A DNA stretch of 47,454 nt from positions 1 to 47,454 of the forward strand of contig JAFPZX010000069.1 in the NCBI GenBank assembly GCA_017417055.1, written 5' to 3'. The notes under the pieces were generated by a model that was given only the letters and a program-made list of their open reading frames with translations, did no database searches and was not told the origin of the DNA. Origin of the DNA: Anaerolineaceae bacterium (lineage in GTDB: Bacteria > Chloroflexota > Anaerolineae > Anaerolineales > Anaerolineaceae). This document shows, piece by piece, positions 16,805 through 25,464 of the stretch. The position numbers were made by a program, and so were the translations under genes. Positions within the stretch are counted from its first letter, which is position 1. The number at the start of each line of letters is the position of its first letter.

Positions 16805-17425
16805 CTAAACTTTCTTTTTTGCATCCCGAATGATGTTTTGCATCAATCGTTTCATGCTGATGAACAGCAGATCAAAACCAAGATAAATCAATCCAAACAA
16901 CAGCGGTTCTACTTTCAAAATCGATCCGCCTGTTTTCTGCAGAATTGAATTTACCAGGTTATAAAACAAATACACAAAAAATAAAACAACATACGCGTAA
17001 AGTATGTTCAAAAACAAACTGGAGAGCTTCTTTTCTGGGATCATCATCCAACGGTCATTCGCGCCAGGAGTTTTCGCGATAAAACGCAATACGTTATTTA
17101 CCAGAATATCGGTCAGAATTCCCAATGCCATTCCAAGTACAAAAAGCTGGTCAAGCAAATCCCGCAGGTAATTACCCAGCGCCAGGAAAAAGAAAAAACA
17201 AATCGATCCATTGAACCAGTATTTCACCAATAAGGCTTTTACGGTTTCACCCAGCTTGATTTTACTGCCGGAACGATATTTACGCAGTTCTTCTTCAGAA
17301 ACAACCGGAGAGTTCTCTTCATTGGCGGTTGCCAGATCTTTTACAGCCTCACTGTGAAGCTTGTAATAATCATTCGCGGTTTTCCGTTCTTCATTCAATT
17401 GTTTTTTGTTTTTTTCTTTTGCCAT
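16805..17425 (-). CDS. Unknown four-helix membrane protein (importer operon)
   Basis: 206 residues. The first ~70 are charged and cytoplasmic in style (KEKNKKQLNEERKTANDYYK). Four hydrophobic segments follow near 72-90, 92-112, 132-155 and 170-190, then a basic tail (RDAKKKV). No family recognised. It lies between the ATPase-side genes and GH28, five bases from the latter, so it belongs to the import operon although a terminator-like hairpin (17445-17468) lies just upstream. Ribosome site weak. Confidence 0.75.
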   Translation of the reverse strand: MAKEKNKKQLNEERKTANDYYKLHSEAVKDLATANEENSPVVSEEELRKYRSGSKIKLGETVKALLVKYWFNGSICFFFFLALGNYLRDLLDQLFVLGMALGILTDILVNNVLRFIAKTPGANDRWMMIPEKKLSSLFLNILYAYVVLFFVYLFYNLVNSILQKTGGSILKVEPLLFGLIYLGFDLLFISMKRLMQNIIRDAKKKV

Positions 17426-17444
17426 ATTTCTATTTTATCAGAAA

Positions 17445-17468
17445 AAAGAGGCCTTTTCAGGCCTCTTT
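17445..17468 (-). terminator. Intrinsic terminator-like hairpin inside the operon
   Basis: Ten-base stem AAAGAGGCCT / AGGCCTCTTT with a four-base loop; on the minus strand it runs straight into a T-run. It follows the membrane-protein gene ending at 17616 and precedes the one starting at 17425, so it should lower expression of the last genes (GH28 and neighbours) relative to the importer, or end the first transcript. Confidence 0.75.
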
Positions 17469-17546
17469 AAAAGAATTACTTAATCGTTTGAGTCTTTGTC
17501 ATTACGATCCATGTATCAGCCGATTTTACTATCCCGTACTATTGAG

Positions 17547-17598
17547 TGCAGTCCTGCTGTGTCGGCTTCGCGCCAACATCAGGGCAGACCTCGTGTGC
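17547..17598. repeat. Hairpin repeat with GGCTTCGC centre, copy 2
   Basis: Diverged copy of 5273-5324: TGCAGTC at one end, GGCAGACCTCGTGTGC at the other, GGCTTCGC in the middle. CCTGCTGTGT and the later AACATCAGGG form an alternative stem. Located between two small membrane-protein genes. Confidence 0.5.
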
Positions 17599-17615
17599 TT
17601 TGTGAATCGTAATGT

Positions 17616-18170
17616 TTAGTCATCACCTGAAATATCAATCGCTGCCATGTTGCCGCTGTCTTCAACATCGATAGACGTCTTGATACTGCGGATCAGCTTT
17701 GCATAAACCGGTCGAAGTGCAACGAGTGCCGCACCGATAATGAGTACAATTATGTGGGCATTCAATGCCTTAGCAGCGTTGGTAATATAGCTTTCTTCAG
17801 CAATCGGGTTTTCAGCACGGGTCAGCGCATTTGTGATCAGCCCCTTGTATTTGATATCGCAGAAAATGATGATGATGAACATTACAAACATCAGCCCAAT
17901 CATAAGATAATTCGGCTTTTTTCTGCGCGGATAGGAACTGGTAAAGCAGACAAATGAAAGCATGGAAAGCAGCATGGTGATGAATCCATACAAACCCATT
18001 CCCGGACCTTGAATTCTCGCAGTTGTGTGAGAAATATAAGTGAGGTTCAATGAATAAATCAGGAACGCGATCACCAGTACAAACATTGCAATATTTTCCG
18101 GTTTCCGCTTCAGGGATACGATGCTTTTACGAATAAATTCGCTGAATCCAGATCTTTTCTTAGTATTCAT
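17616..18170 (-). CDS. Unknown four-helix membrane protein (importer operon)
   Basis: 184 residues from the ATG at 18170, which has GGGAGA upstream; an in-frame TTG at 18188 overlapping the ATPase stop is less likely. Basic N-terminus, then four hydrophobic segments near 28-46, 57-77, 86-104 and 140-160, and a short acidic tail (DISGDD). No family recognised. Starts 15 bases after the ATPase gene stop, so it is clearly in the same transcript. A role as accessory or regulatory subunit of the importer is inference only. Confidence 0.78.
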   Translation of the reverse strand: MNTKKRSGFSEFIRKSIVSLKRKPENIAMFVLVIAFLIYSLNLTYISHTTARIQGPGMGLYGFITMLLSMLSFVCFTSSYPRRKKPNYLMIGLMFVMFIIIIFCDIKYKGLITNALTRAENPIAEESYITNAAKALNAHIIVLIIGAALVALRPVYAKLIRSIKTSIDVEDSGNMAAIDISGDD

Positions 18171-18184
18171 TTCATTTTCTCCCT

Positions 18185-19252
18185 TCAAATTGCGTTCTGT
18201 GTGTCAACATCAAAGAAGTGTTTATGTTTAAAGGCCAGGCTGGCAATATCACCATTCTTGTAGTTGCACCAACCGCGCAGCTTGGCAACGATCTTTGCTC
18301 CATCACCATGCTCACCGATATAACCATGAACGAGTGTGTTCATACCCAGGTTTTCATTGTCAGTTACTTTGACTTTTATGTCTCCGCCTTCAACGATATT
18401 TTCCGGACGAACACCCATAACAATCTTGCGTCCTTCATAATTGGAAAGTTTATCTCTTTCCGCATCGGTCATCTTGATTTGAGCAGTTTTTCCGATAAGG
18501 TAACCATCTTCCACTTTCACATCAAAAATGTTCATTGGCGGCAGACCGATAAAGGTAGCGACAAACAGGTTCGCCGGATTGTCATAAAGTTCAATCGGTG
18601 TACCGATCTGCTGGACGTGCCCCATGGACATACAAACGATCCGGTCTGCAAGTGTCAGCGCTTCTGTCTGGTCATGGGTGACGTACATCATGGTAGCGTT
18701 CAGTTGTTTGTGCAGCAGCATGATCTCACGCCGTGTCGCACCGCGCAGTTTGGCATCCAGGTTGGAAAGCGGTTCGTCAAACAGGAAGAGCTTCGGGTTG
18801 CGAACAATGGACCGGCCCATCGCAACACGCTGACGCTGACCACCGGAAAGCTGATTCGGTTTTTTATTCAGCTGTTCGGTTAATCCCAAAATTTCAGCAG
18901 CAGCCAGAACCTTTTTATGAATCACATTCGGATTTTCATTGCGAAGCGTGAGTGAAAATGCCATGTTTTCATAAATCGTCATGTGACCGTAAAGCGCATA
19001 GTTCTGGAATACCATTGCCATATCGCGGTCTTTGGCAGGAGCATTGGTAATGTCTTTTCCATCCAGCAGCAGCTTTCCTTTGGAAATATCTTCCAGGCCC
19101 GCAACCATACGGAGTGTAGTAGATTTACCGCATCCGGAAGGACCAACGAGAACGATGAATTCTCCGTCCTTTACATCCAGGTTGAAATCAAAAACGGCCT
19201 GGACATTATTATCATAAATTTTATCAATATGCTGTATGCTCAGATTTGCCAT
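18185..19252 (-). CDS. Sugar ABC importer ATPase (MsmX/UgpC type)
   Basis: 355 residues. Walker A GPSGCGKST at 37-45, Q-loop FQNYALY near 82, signature LSGGQRQRVAMGR near 134, Walker B LFLFDEPLSNLD near 156, H-loop THDQTEA near 192. The C-terminal ~120 residues form the regulatory OB/TOBE region of CUT1 importers (MGVRPENI). It would energise the LplB/LplC permeases encoded upstream. In many Firmicutes this ATPase (MsmX) is a single shared protein encoded elsewhere; here it is inside the importer operon. GGAGGGG before the ATG is a strong ribosome site. The gene is flanked on both sides by small four-helix membrane proteins. Confidence 0.95.
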   Translation of the reverse strand: MANLSIQHIDKIYDNNVQAVFDFNLDVKDGEFIVLVGPSGCGKSTTLRMVAGLEDISKGKLLLDGKDITNAPAKDRDMAMVFQNYALYGHMTIYENMAFSLTLRNENPNVIHKKVLAAAEILGLTEQLNKKPNQLSGGQRQRVAMGRSIVRNPKLFLFDEPLSNLDAKLRGATRREIMLLHKQLNATMMYVTHDQTEALTLADRIVCMSMGHVQQIGTPIELYDNPANLFVATFIGLPPMNIFDVKVEDGYLIGKTAQIKMTDAERDKLSNYEGRKIVMGVRPENIVEGGDIKVKVTDNENLGMNTLVHGYIGEHGDGAKIVAKLRGWCNYKNGDIASLAFKHKHFFDVDTQNAI

Positions 19253-19269
19253 TTCTTACCCCTCCTTTA

Positions 19270-19770
19270 TTATGCGGCAGCCTTTTTGAGGGTAGCCATG
19301 TGCGCCTGCAGCTCTTTGCTTCTCTTGATTCCGATATATGCACCGGCAAACATGGCAAGTGCTGAAAGCACCAGATAAATGATCACTGTAATGAACTGAG
19401 CATTGCCCATTACTTTGGACGTTACTCCGCCGACGGTTACTTCAGCTGCATGTGCCTGCATCGGCAGGATGAAGATACGAACAACCTGTATGATGCCTAA
19501 TATAATCATGACATATCCGTATTCGGATTTGTAATTCTTGATTCCTTCAGAAGAAAGGAATGCTGCAAGCATAAACAACAGGTTCAGAATAATAGATGCT
19601 CCGATACGAATCTGGTAATAAAAGTTACCGACATTGTTATTGATATCAGAACTGTAAATATTCAGAAAATAGAGCACATCAAATACGATGGACACAATCG
19701 CGAGCGTGGAGGCCAGCGAGTTTTTTGTAAAACGCATTCGATCTTTGCGGATATATTCTTCTTCGTTCAT
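19270..19770 (-). CDS. Unknown four-helix membrane protein (importer operon)
   Basis: 166 residues from the ATG at 19770 (AAGGGGG seven bases upstream), overlapping the previous stop by four bases (ATGA). Four hydrophobic segments near 18-38, 52-70, 83-101 and 124-145, a basic C-terminus (IKRSKELQAHMATLKKAAA). A ~20-residue extracytoplasmic loop between the third and fourth helix is small and polar (EVTVGGVTSKVMGN). No family recognised. Ends 17 bases before the ATPase start. Confidence 0.78.
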   Translation of the reverse strand: MNEEEYIRKDRMRFTKNSLASTLAIVSIVFDVLYFLNIYSSDINNNVGNFYYQIRIGASIILNLLFMLAAFLSSEGIKNYKSEYGYVMIILGIIQVVRIFILPMQAHAAEVTVGGVTSKVMGNAQFITVIIYLVLSALAMFAGAYIGIKRSKELQAHMATLKKAAA

Positions 19771-20357
19771 GCGACTGCCCCCTTCCCGGCTTTTATCAAC
19801 TGTTTTTCCTGACGCATCAGTTGGAATTTCCAAATCAAATTGGCGACCAACAACACATTGGCGATGATCGCGAAGGCAAACACTGCGACATGAATATCGA
19901 ACCAGAAAGTTGATTCGGTATACAGCGTATGCTGCCTTTCAGCAAACTTTTTCAGATCTTCAAAATTGATCTGCAGAAATTGTTCTTTGAATCCGACAAT
20001 TTGGCCGTGAGCCCAAATTGCAACATATACATTTACGGCCGCATTTATAATAACAGCGATGATATTACTGATATAGTATCTTCTGCGTATGTTTGTGTTG
20101 GTCAAAAACAGCAATACCGCGCAAAGAATCAATATGATGCTGAAGTGAAGGAACTGCTGGTTGAACGGCTGCATATCGTAATAAACACGAGCACCTTCAA
20201 CGCGGCTTCTGTCCAGATTATCTTTATTGGGAATTGTGTAATACAGTGCATCATAGAGATCCGTCATGATCCCAAGAGAGTAGAGAAACACGACTACACT
20301 TGCAGCTAATACAAGAAAACATACAATTTTCTGTATTTTCATTTGTTTTTTATACAT
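19767..20357 (-). CDS. Unknown four-helix membrane protein (importer operon)
   Basis: 196 residues with GGAGG five bases upstream of the ATG. Hydrophobic segments near 10-30, 70-88, 96-120 and 152-175. The loop between helices 1 and 2 (~40 residues) is polar with several Tyr and Asn; the loop between 3 and 4 carries QIVGFKEQFLQINFEDLKKF. C-terminus basic. No family recognised. It is the first gene after the solute-binding protein and is coupled to the next membrane-protein gene by an ATGA overlap. Confidence 0.78.
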   Translation of the reverse strand: MYKKQMKIQKIVCFLVLAASVVVFLYSLGIMTDLYDALYYTIPNKDNLDRSRVEGARVYYDMQPFNQQFLHFSIILILCAVLLFLTNTNIRRRYYISNIIAVIINAAVNVYVAIWAHGQIVGFKEQFLQINFEDLKKFAERQHTLYTESTFWFDIHVAVFAFAIIANVLLVANLIWKFQLMRQEKQLIKAGKGAVA

Positions 20358-20436
20358 ACGACCTCCATGTTGATTTTAGTTACCCAAACAATTATTTTCT
20401 ATAAATGTTTGAAGACTTTCCGTCTAATCAACTTTT

Positions 20437-20468
20437 GCAGTGCCGGAGTCTGAAAATTCCGGCACTGC
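20437..20468. other. Intercistronic hairpin after the solute-binding protein gene
   Basis: Perfect 11-bp stem GCAGTGCCGGA / TCCGGCACTGC, ten-base loop. The minus-strand transcript has no T-run after it, so it is not a standard terminator. Placed 16 bases downstream of the binding-protein stop, it resembles the stabilising hairpins that keep binding-protein mRNA more abundant than permease mRNA. The plus strand does carry a T-run (GTTTTTATT), which could stop antisense reading. Confidence 0.7.
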
Positions 20469-20483
20469 GTTTTTATTCAATAA

Positions 20484-22571
20484 TTAGAAATACAGGCTTT
20501 CGTAGTAATCCTGAATGTCTTCCCAGGCCCATTCTTTGATGCCAAGGTAAGCTTCATCATTCCACAGCTGAGCAACAGTCTCTGCAGCTTCTTCCGGTGA
20601 GGAGAATCCTTCGAGAGTGAAGCCATTGGCGATGAGATCAACAAGGACGTTGACCTTGTCGTCACCCTTCGCAGCGCTGAACTGGTTGACCAGGTCAGTG
20701 TAGGTGTTGATCAGGTCATTGTCAGCCTTGGAAGTCGGCAGGACGGTCGGAACAGAGGTGTACCACGGATTTTCGGTCAGAGCCAGTTCAGGATGCTTGA
20801 TGGTGCCGAGAGCAATAGCATTGGAGATATTACCGGCGCCTTCGCGTCCAACTTCGTGTGTGCACTGATATTCAAATGCCTGGTTCTTCACGAAGCTCAG
20901 GGTAGAACCAAGATAGAAGCGGGCATAGTTGGTGTAGTTACCATTAGCCTTTTCCCACAGTTCTGCATAGGTTGCATCACCGATCTCAGGCATGTTCTGG
21001 CCGTTGAACACGAAGGTGATGTATTTACCGTTTTCATCTGTCTTGATGAAAGCATCCGGACCATAGGACATGAGGATCATGCCATCCGGGCTGTAAGCGA
21101 AGTCGATCAGTGCCAGAGCAGCGTTCAGCTTATCAGGATTGCCGGCAACGCCGGGGGCGGAAATTCCCCAACCATCGGTCTTGACAGAACGCCAGGATTC
21201 AGTGAAGCGCATGTAAACGCCGTCTTCATTGGTACCATCATACCAGCGGGCAACAGGAACCATAACAGCCATGTATTTTTCGCCTTCCTGCAATTTGGTG
21301 GCGTTGTAAATGGTTTGTGTCTGGTTGTAGTCGTAGTGCATGAAGCCCAGATCATTTTCGAGGTACTTGGAAGTGTTTTCTGCTTCTTTGTTAATGAAAG
21401 CTTCGGAAATCAGACCTTCTTCAGCCATGGCATTCATATAAGCAAGAGCAACATAGGTTGCGGGTTCGATGCGGGCATCGTGCAGTTCGCCATCGGCACC
21501 AACATAGAGGTAATCCTGACGGGATTCCAGACCGCGGACACCGAAGAGGATACCGGCAAAGCGGAACATATCAACACGGCGCTGGTTGTTGTCATCTTCA
21601 CGAGTGAAGATACCCTGAATCTTGTCAGTACCATTGAGGGTCTGCGGATTGGAAACGACACAGCGCAGCAGAGCAACGAGTTCATCAACGTCCCAGGCAG
21701 CGTTCTGACCAACGAAGAGGTTGGAGCGTTCGGTGCCATAGTAGCCATTGTAAGCCTCATCGATGTATTTGCGGAGCATGTTGACAGCAGTAACGCCATC
21801 AATTGCGCCTGCGGCATTCATCTTTTCAACGATATTGCCGGCTGCATCATAATCTTTGGTGATGGTTTCAACAGATTTGCCATCGGGGGTAACGACATCG
21901 ATATCGATCTTGCCGGAAGTCGGCATATACGGGTCATAAACCGGGGTCTTGAGGTTGTTGCAAGCTTCAGCGGTGAATTCACCTTCGCCATCCAGCAGCT
22001 TCTGAACCATGTCAACACGCATCAGCGGCATACGTTCGATATCGTTCACACCATCGAAGTAGGGGCTGAAGTAGATCGCGCCGGTATCAACGTTTCCGGT
22101 GATGGAAAGGCGGACGATCGGGTTGGCATCCAGATAAGCCTTGAAGTTAGGCATCTTGTCCAGGTATTCAGCGATGTTGACAATAGCACCGGATTCACCG
22201 TATTCGGACAGTTTCGCAGCAGTACCGGAGAGCATATCGACCTGGTCAAGCTGTTCTTTCCAGTAATCGAATTCAGCGGAAGCGCTGTTGCCCTGGTATT
22301 TGTTTTCGAAAACAACACCGAGTCTGTTCTGGACTTCAACCCATGTCGGCTTCAGATCGCCGGAGTTATAAGTCTTGCCGTCAGCAAGGGTGATCCCTTC
22401 GCCGGCGGTTTCAGCATCGAAGAACAAACCTGTCTTCGCACTGTTGTAACCGGTAGCCATGCGCAGAACTGTACCTTCAGCGTACGGCAGCTCATCCGAA
22501 GCAGATGCAGCACTGACCATCATCAGACAGAAAGCGAGCAGGAGCATAAGAATGGATTTGCTTTTATTCAT
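20484..22571 (-). CDS. LplA-type extracellular solute-binding protein
   Basis: 695 residues, clearly longer than the usual ~500-550 of LplA-type sugar-binding proteins. An N-terminal signal peptide (MNKSKSILMLLLAFCLMMVS) ends at about ASASDE, consistent with signal peptidase I. There is no lipobox cysteine at the cleavage site. Mature protein is acidic; fold marks include NRLGVVFENKY, DVDELVALLRCV and NAALALIDFAYSPDGMILMS, the last typical of this family. It would capture pectin oligosaccharides for the LplB/LplC channel. Strong ribosome site AAAGGAG. Following hairpin suggests high expression. Confidence 0.92.
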   Translation of the reverse strand: MNKSKSILMLLLAFCLMMVSAASASDELPYAEGTVLRMATGYNSAKTGLFFDAETAGEGITLADGKTYNSGDLKPTWVEVQNRLGVVFENKYQGNSASAEFDYWKEQLDQVDMLSGTAAKLSEYGESGAIVNIAEYLDKMPNFKAYLDANPIVRLSITGNVDTGAIYFSPYFDGVNDIERMPLMRVDMVQKLLDGEGEFTAEACNNLKTPVYDPYMPTSGKIDIDVVTPDGKSVETITKDYDAAGNIVEKMNAAGAIDGVTAVNMLRKYIDEAYNGYYGTERSNLFVGQNAAWDVDELVALLRCVVSNPQTLNGTDKIQGIFTREDDNNQRRVDMFRFAGILFGVRGLESRQDYLYVGADGELHDARIEPATYVALAYMNAMAEEGLISEAFINKEAENTSKYLENDLGFMHYDYNQTQTIYNATKLQEGEKYMAVMVPVARWYDGTNEDGVYMRFTESWRSVKTDGWGISAPGVAGNPDKLNAALALIDFAYSPDGMILMSYGPDAFIKTDENGKYITFVFNGQNMPEIGDATYAELWEKANGNYTNYARFYLGSTLSFVKNQAFEYQCTHEVGREGAGNISNAIALGTIKHPELALTENPWYTSVPTVLPTSKADNDLINTYTDLVNQFSAAKGDDKVNVLVDLIANGFTLEGFSSPEEAAETVAQLWNDEAYLGIKEWAWEDIQDYYESLYF

Positions 22572-22623
22572 ATTATTTCTCCTTTGTTTTTTCTAACCGG
22601 ATCAAGCGACCCGGAAAACTCAC

Positions 22624-22658
22624 AACTACTAACTACTAACTACTAACTACTAACTCAA
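22624..22658. repeat. Heptamer array AACTACT x4
   Basis: Four perfect head-to-tail copies of AACTACT (22624-22651) and a fifth degenerate unit. On the coding strand of the flanking genes the unit reads AGTAGTT. It begins about three bases past the stop codon of the LplC-type gene. No inverted partner is visible here, unlike most other arrays in the window. Confidence 0.85.
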
Positions 22659-22660
22659 AA

Positions 22661-23551
22661 TTATTCTTTCACGCCGCCGACGTTCACGCCCTTTGCGAAA
22701 TATTTCTGAATGAACGGGTAAATGACGAGGATCGGAACGATAGAGCAGACAATCAGAGCATAAATCACGGAGTCGGAAGCATACACCGCGTTCCAGCCGG
22801 CGATGAATTCCGGATCGCGATACTGTTCCAGCAATTCACGGATGAAAACCTGCAGCGGTTTTTCAAAGCTGTTGGAAATCATCTGGCGTGCCCAGAAGTA
22901 ACCGTTCCAGCGGGAAATCGCAAAGAACAGGGCAACGGTCGCAATCGTGGATTTGCACATCGGAAGATATACAGTAGAAAGCACCTGGAATTCGGTCGCA
23001 CCATCAACGATGGCAGCTTCTTCAATTTCAGAGGGAACCCCTTCAAAGGCGTTGCGGAGCAGAATGATGTTCATAGCGGCCATACCCATGGCAATGACGA
23101 CCAGCCACTTGTCATCCATAATACCGACACCGTTGAAAACGGCCTTGGTCTGCAGGTAGTTCAGGTACTGCGGAACGATACCGGCTGAGAACCACATGGT
23201 GAAAACCAGGAAGAAGTTGAAGAATTTGCGGAAAAGCAGGCGTTTTTTGGAAAGCGCATAGGCACCAAGGATGGAGTAAATCAAAGACCAGATGGTACCG
23301 TACAGCGTAAGGAACAGCGTGTTGGAGTAGGCATTCCAGAACATGTTGTTGGAGAACATGTATTTGAACGCTTCGAACTGTACATCCTTCGGCAGCAGAA
23401 CGATCTCATTGTAGTCAACTGAGTGCGCGCCGGAAATAGATGCGGAAACAGCATATACAAACGGGTACAAACACGCCAGAGCAAAAATAGTCAGTAAGGT
23501 GTAGCTGAGGATCTTGAAGATCAGCTCGGAAGTTTCAAGTTTACGTTTCAT
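22661..23551 (-). CDS. LplC-type sugar ABC permease
   Basis: 296 residues, six predicted transmembrane helices, first near residue 15. The EAA loop that contacts the ATPase is clear: EIEEAAIVDGATEFQVLSTV near 177. Typical CUT1 second permease; the C-terminus ends FAKGVNVGGVKE as in LplC/YtcP proteins. Pairs with the LplB-type gene 18 bases upstream. GGAGG ribosome site present. Confidence 0.94.
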   Translation of the reverse strand: MKRKLETSELIFKILSYTLLTIFALACLYPFVYAVSASISGAHSVDYNEIVLLPKDVQFEAFKYMFSNNMFWNAYSNTLFLTLYGTIWSLIYSILGAYALSKKRLLFRKFFNFFLVFTMWFSAGIVPQYLNYLQTKAVFNGVGIMDDKWLVVIAMGMAAMNIILLRNAFEGVPSEIEEAAIVDGATEFQVLSTVYLPMCKSTIATVALFFAISRWNGYFWARQMISNSFEKPLQVFIRELLEQYRDPEFIAGWNAVYASDSVIYALIVCSIVPILVIYPFIQKYFAKGVNVGGVKE

Positions 23552-23569
23552 TACCTGCCTCCCTCCTTA

Positions 23570-24622
23570 TTAGTACAGTGACGTGTCAGCAGCCTTGCGG
23601 GCAATGGTGTTCGCACCAATCACTAGCAGCATACCGATAACGTTGTTCATCATTTCAGCTGCTGAAGCAATACCCTTGGAAGCACCTTCCAGACCATAAC
23701 GGTTCGCGAATGTTGAAACCACATCGGCCGTTACGAAAGTATTGGAGTTATACAAAAGGATGACCTTTTCATAACCGATGTTCAGCAAACCACCGATACG
23801 GGTGATGAGCATGATGACGATGGTGGAAAGAATGCTGGGCAGAACCACATAACGCATCTGAGCCCATTTGTTCGCGCCATCGATCTGGGCTGCTTCATAA
23901 CTGGTCGGGGAAATCGCGATGATCGCGGCGAAGAACACGATGGAGTCATACCCCGCGCCTTCCCAGATACCAGATATCACATAAATCGCGCGGAAATAAG
24001 CCGGATTATTCAAAAGACCGGCGTTCGCCACCTCTCTTGGAATCATCCCCAAAGCCACAAGCAGCTGAGAAATAACACCCATGTTGGAAGTCTGCGCACC
24101 TTGCTTCACCAGCATCACGACCAGAGAGGTCATAACGACGGTGGACATAAATTTCGGAAGGTACGTCAAAACCTGATAGAAACTTCGGGCGATGTTGGAA
24201 CCGATTTCATTGAAGAACAATGCCAGGATGATCGGCATCGGGAACCCGAACAGCAAGCCGTAAAAGCTCAGGACGAACGTATTGCGCAGCGCCCGCCAGA
24301 ATTCCAGAGAAACCGTGCTCTGGCCTGCCAGCAGCAGCTTAAAATTGGAAAAGCCGGCAAACAACTGTTCCGAAACCGGAAGCACGTTATCCGCGACTTT
24401 AAAGCTGCCCAGCAATTCGTACATTGGGAAGTACCGCCAGAACAGGAAAACCAGCAGCATTGGAATCAACATGATGTAAAGACGCCAGTCTTTGGCGACC
24501 ATCCGCACAACATGCAGCCAATAATGCTTTTCCACGTCATCGCGAACAGCCTGTTCAGGGTCCTCGCGATAGGTCTTCGTGGCTTCATCATAAATCAGGA
24601 AGTCTGCCACAGGTGCTTTCAT
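23570..24622 (-). CDS. LplB-type sugar ABC permease
   Basis: 350 residues, the first CUT1 permease. An N-terminal cytoplasmic extension of ~45 charged residues (EATKTYREDPEQAVRDDVEK) precedes the first helix. Six helices follow; the EAA loop is SPTSYEAAQIDGANKWAQMR near 238. LplB proteins have the conserved LFWRYFPMYE motif after the first helix, seen here near 60. The start codon overlaps the previous stop by one base (TAATG), so it is translationally coupled to the small membrane protein upstream. Confidence 0.94.
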   Translation of the reverse strand: MKAPVADFLIYDEATKTYREDPEQAVRDDVEKHYWLHVVRMVAKDWRLYIMLIPMLLVFLFWRYFPMYELLGSFKVADNVLPVSEQLFAGFSNFKLLLAGQSTVSLEFWRALRNTFVLSFYGLLFGFPMPIILALFFNEIGSNIARSFYQVLTYLPKFMSTVVMTSLVVMLVKQGAQTSNMGVISQLLVALGMIPREVANAGLLNNPAYFRAIYVISGIWEGAGYDSIVFFAAIIAISPTSYEAAQIDGANKWAQMRYVVLPSILSTIVIMLITRIGGLLNIGYEKVILLYNSNTFVTADVVSTFANRYGLEGASKGIASAAEMMNNVIGMLLVIGANTIARKAADTSLY

Positions 24623-25206
24623 TAGAATCCTCCCTTTTCTGCTTCGCTTTCTTTTTTTACGCGAAGGAGATATGATATTTGGTCTTCGAACACGCCGTCA
24701 AGCCGGCTGGCGATCCATACGATCACCATAGTGAAAAGTCCTGAGAGTGCATCTGTTGTGATAAAGTTCACGCCTGTTGACAGGGGAACCCCCATCACAA
24801 AAGAGACTAAAACCCGTCCTATCTGCATAAAAAGCTGCGTACATAAAGCAAAAAGCAGCGTCAGCAGAACGTTTTCACAAATTTTCTCTTTCCCGAGCAT
24901 TCGGATCAGGAGAAGAGACAGAAGGGAAAACAGGTTCCCCAGAATGTAAATCACGAACTGCCTAGGCGCCCCTCCCGCTGCCAGACAGTAGACCAGTCCG
25001 CCCAGCGCCGCGTGAATGGCTGCCCATGGTCCCCAGCGCATCATAACGATCGCTGTAATGGCCGCACAGACTGAAACCGTATAGAGTTGATCCGGAAACC
25101 AGCGGATTGCCGCGTTCACGATCACTGTTTCGGATATAGTAAGCATCACGGCGAACAGGAATAAATCCAGATTCCGATATTGCTTCAGGCTCATATGACG
25201 GTTCAC
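24622..25206 (-). CDS. S-component-like small membrane protein heading the importer operon
   Basis: 194 residues, five or six hydrophobic segments, compact loops. The pattern (short cytoplasmic start, ITAIVMMRWGPWAAIHAALG near 50, a tail with many charged residues) recalls substrate-binding S components of ECF transporters, but no specific family is recognised. GTG at 25206 is preferred as start because AGAGGA lies six bases upstream; the ATG at 25194 has no site. Gene end and LplB start overlap. It is the promoter-proximal gene of the operon. Confidence 0.7.
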   Translation of the reverse strand: MNRHMSLKQYRNLDLFLFAVMLTISETVIVNAAIRWFPDQLYTVSVCAAITAIVMMRWGPWAAIHAALGGLVYCLAAGGAPRQFVIYILGNLFSLLSLLLIRMLGKEKICENVLLTLLFALCTQLFMQIGRVLVSFVMGVPLSTGVNFITTDALSGLFTMVIVWIASRLDGVFEDQISYLLRVKKESEAEKGGF

Positions 25207-25464
25207 GGTGTTCCTCTCATACCCGGGAAGCGCGTTAATACAAAATTAATACATCATCCTCCCGGACGTTTAATTATTTTCATCGCCGTCATGGTTTTCG
25301 TACATGGTAAAAGTGAGTTTTTTTATACACAAAAAAGACTTTTTGGAATTCGTTGTATCCGGTTTATGTATAAACCAAAAACCAAAAAGTACAGCATATT
25401 ACGCGATTACGAACAAGATTATGGTAAAATATTTTTATATCAGGATAAGGAAACGCAATAAAGA
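25207..25464. promoter_or_regulatory. Divergent promoter region, importer operon / Cache-GGDEF gene
   Basis: Contains nested dyads at 25339-25389: outer CTTTTTGG / CCAAAAAG, inner GGTTTATGTATAAACC, an 8-bp half-site palindrome that has the look of an operator. A TAAAAT box lies near 25425 in front of the cyclase gene. No consensus catabolite (cre) site is seen. I cannot assign -35 boxes. Confidence 0.45.

Noticed and set aside
20793-22646. A 617-codon open frame antisense to the solute-binding protein gene
   Set aside because: The minus strand encodes a clear binding protein with signal peptide. The antisense frame stays open because of codon bias and has no recognisable domain or ribosome site.
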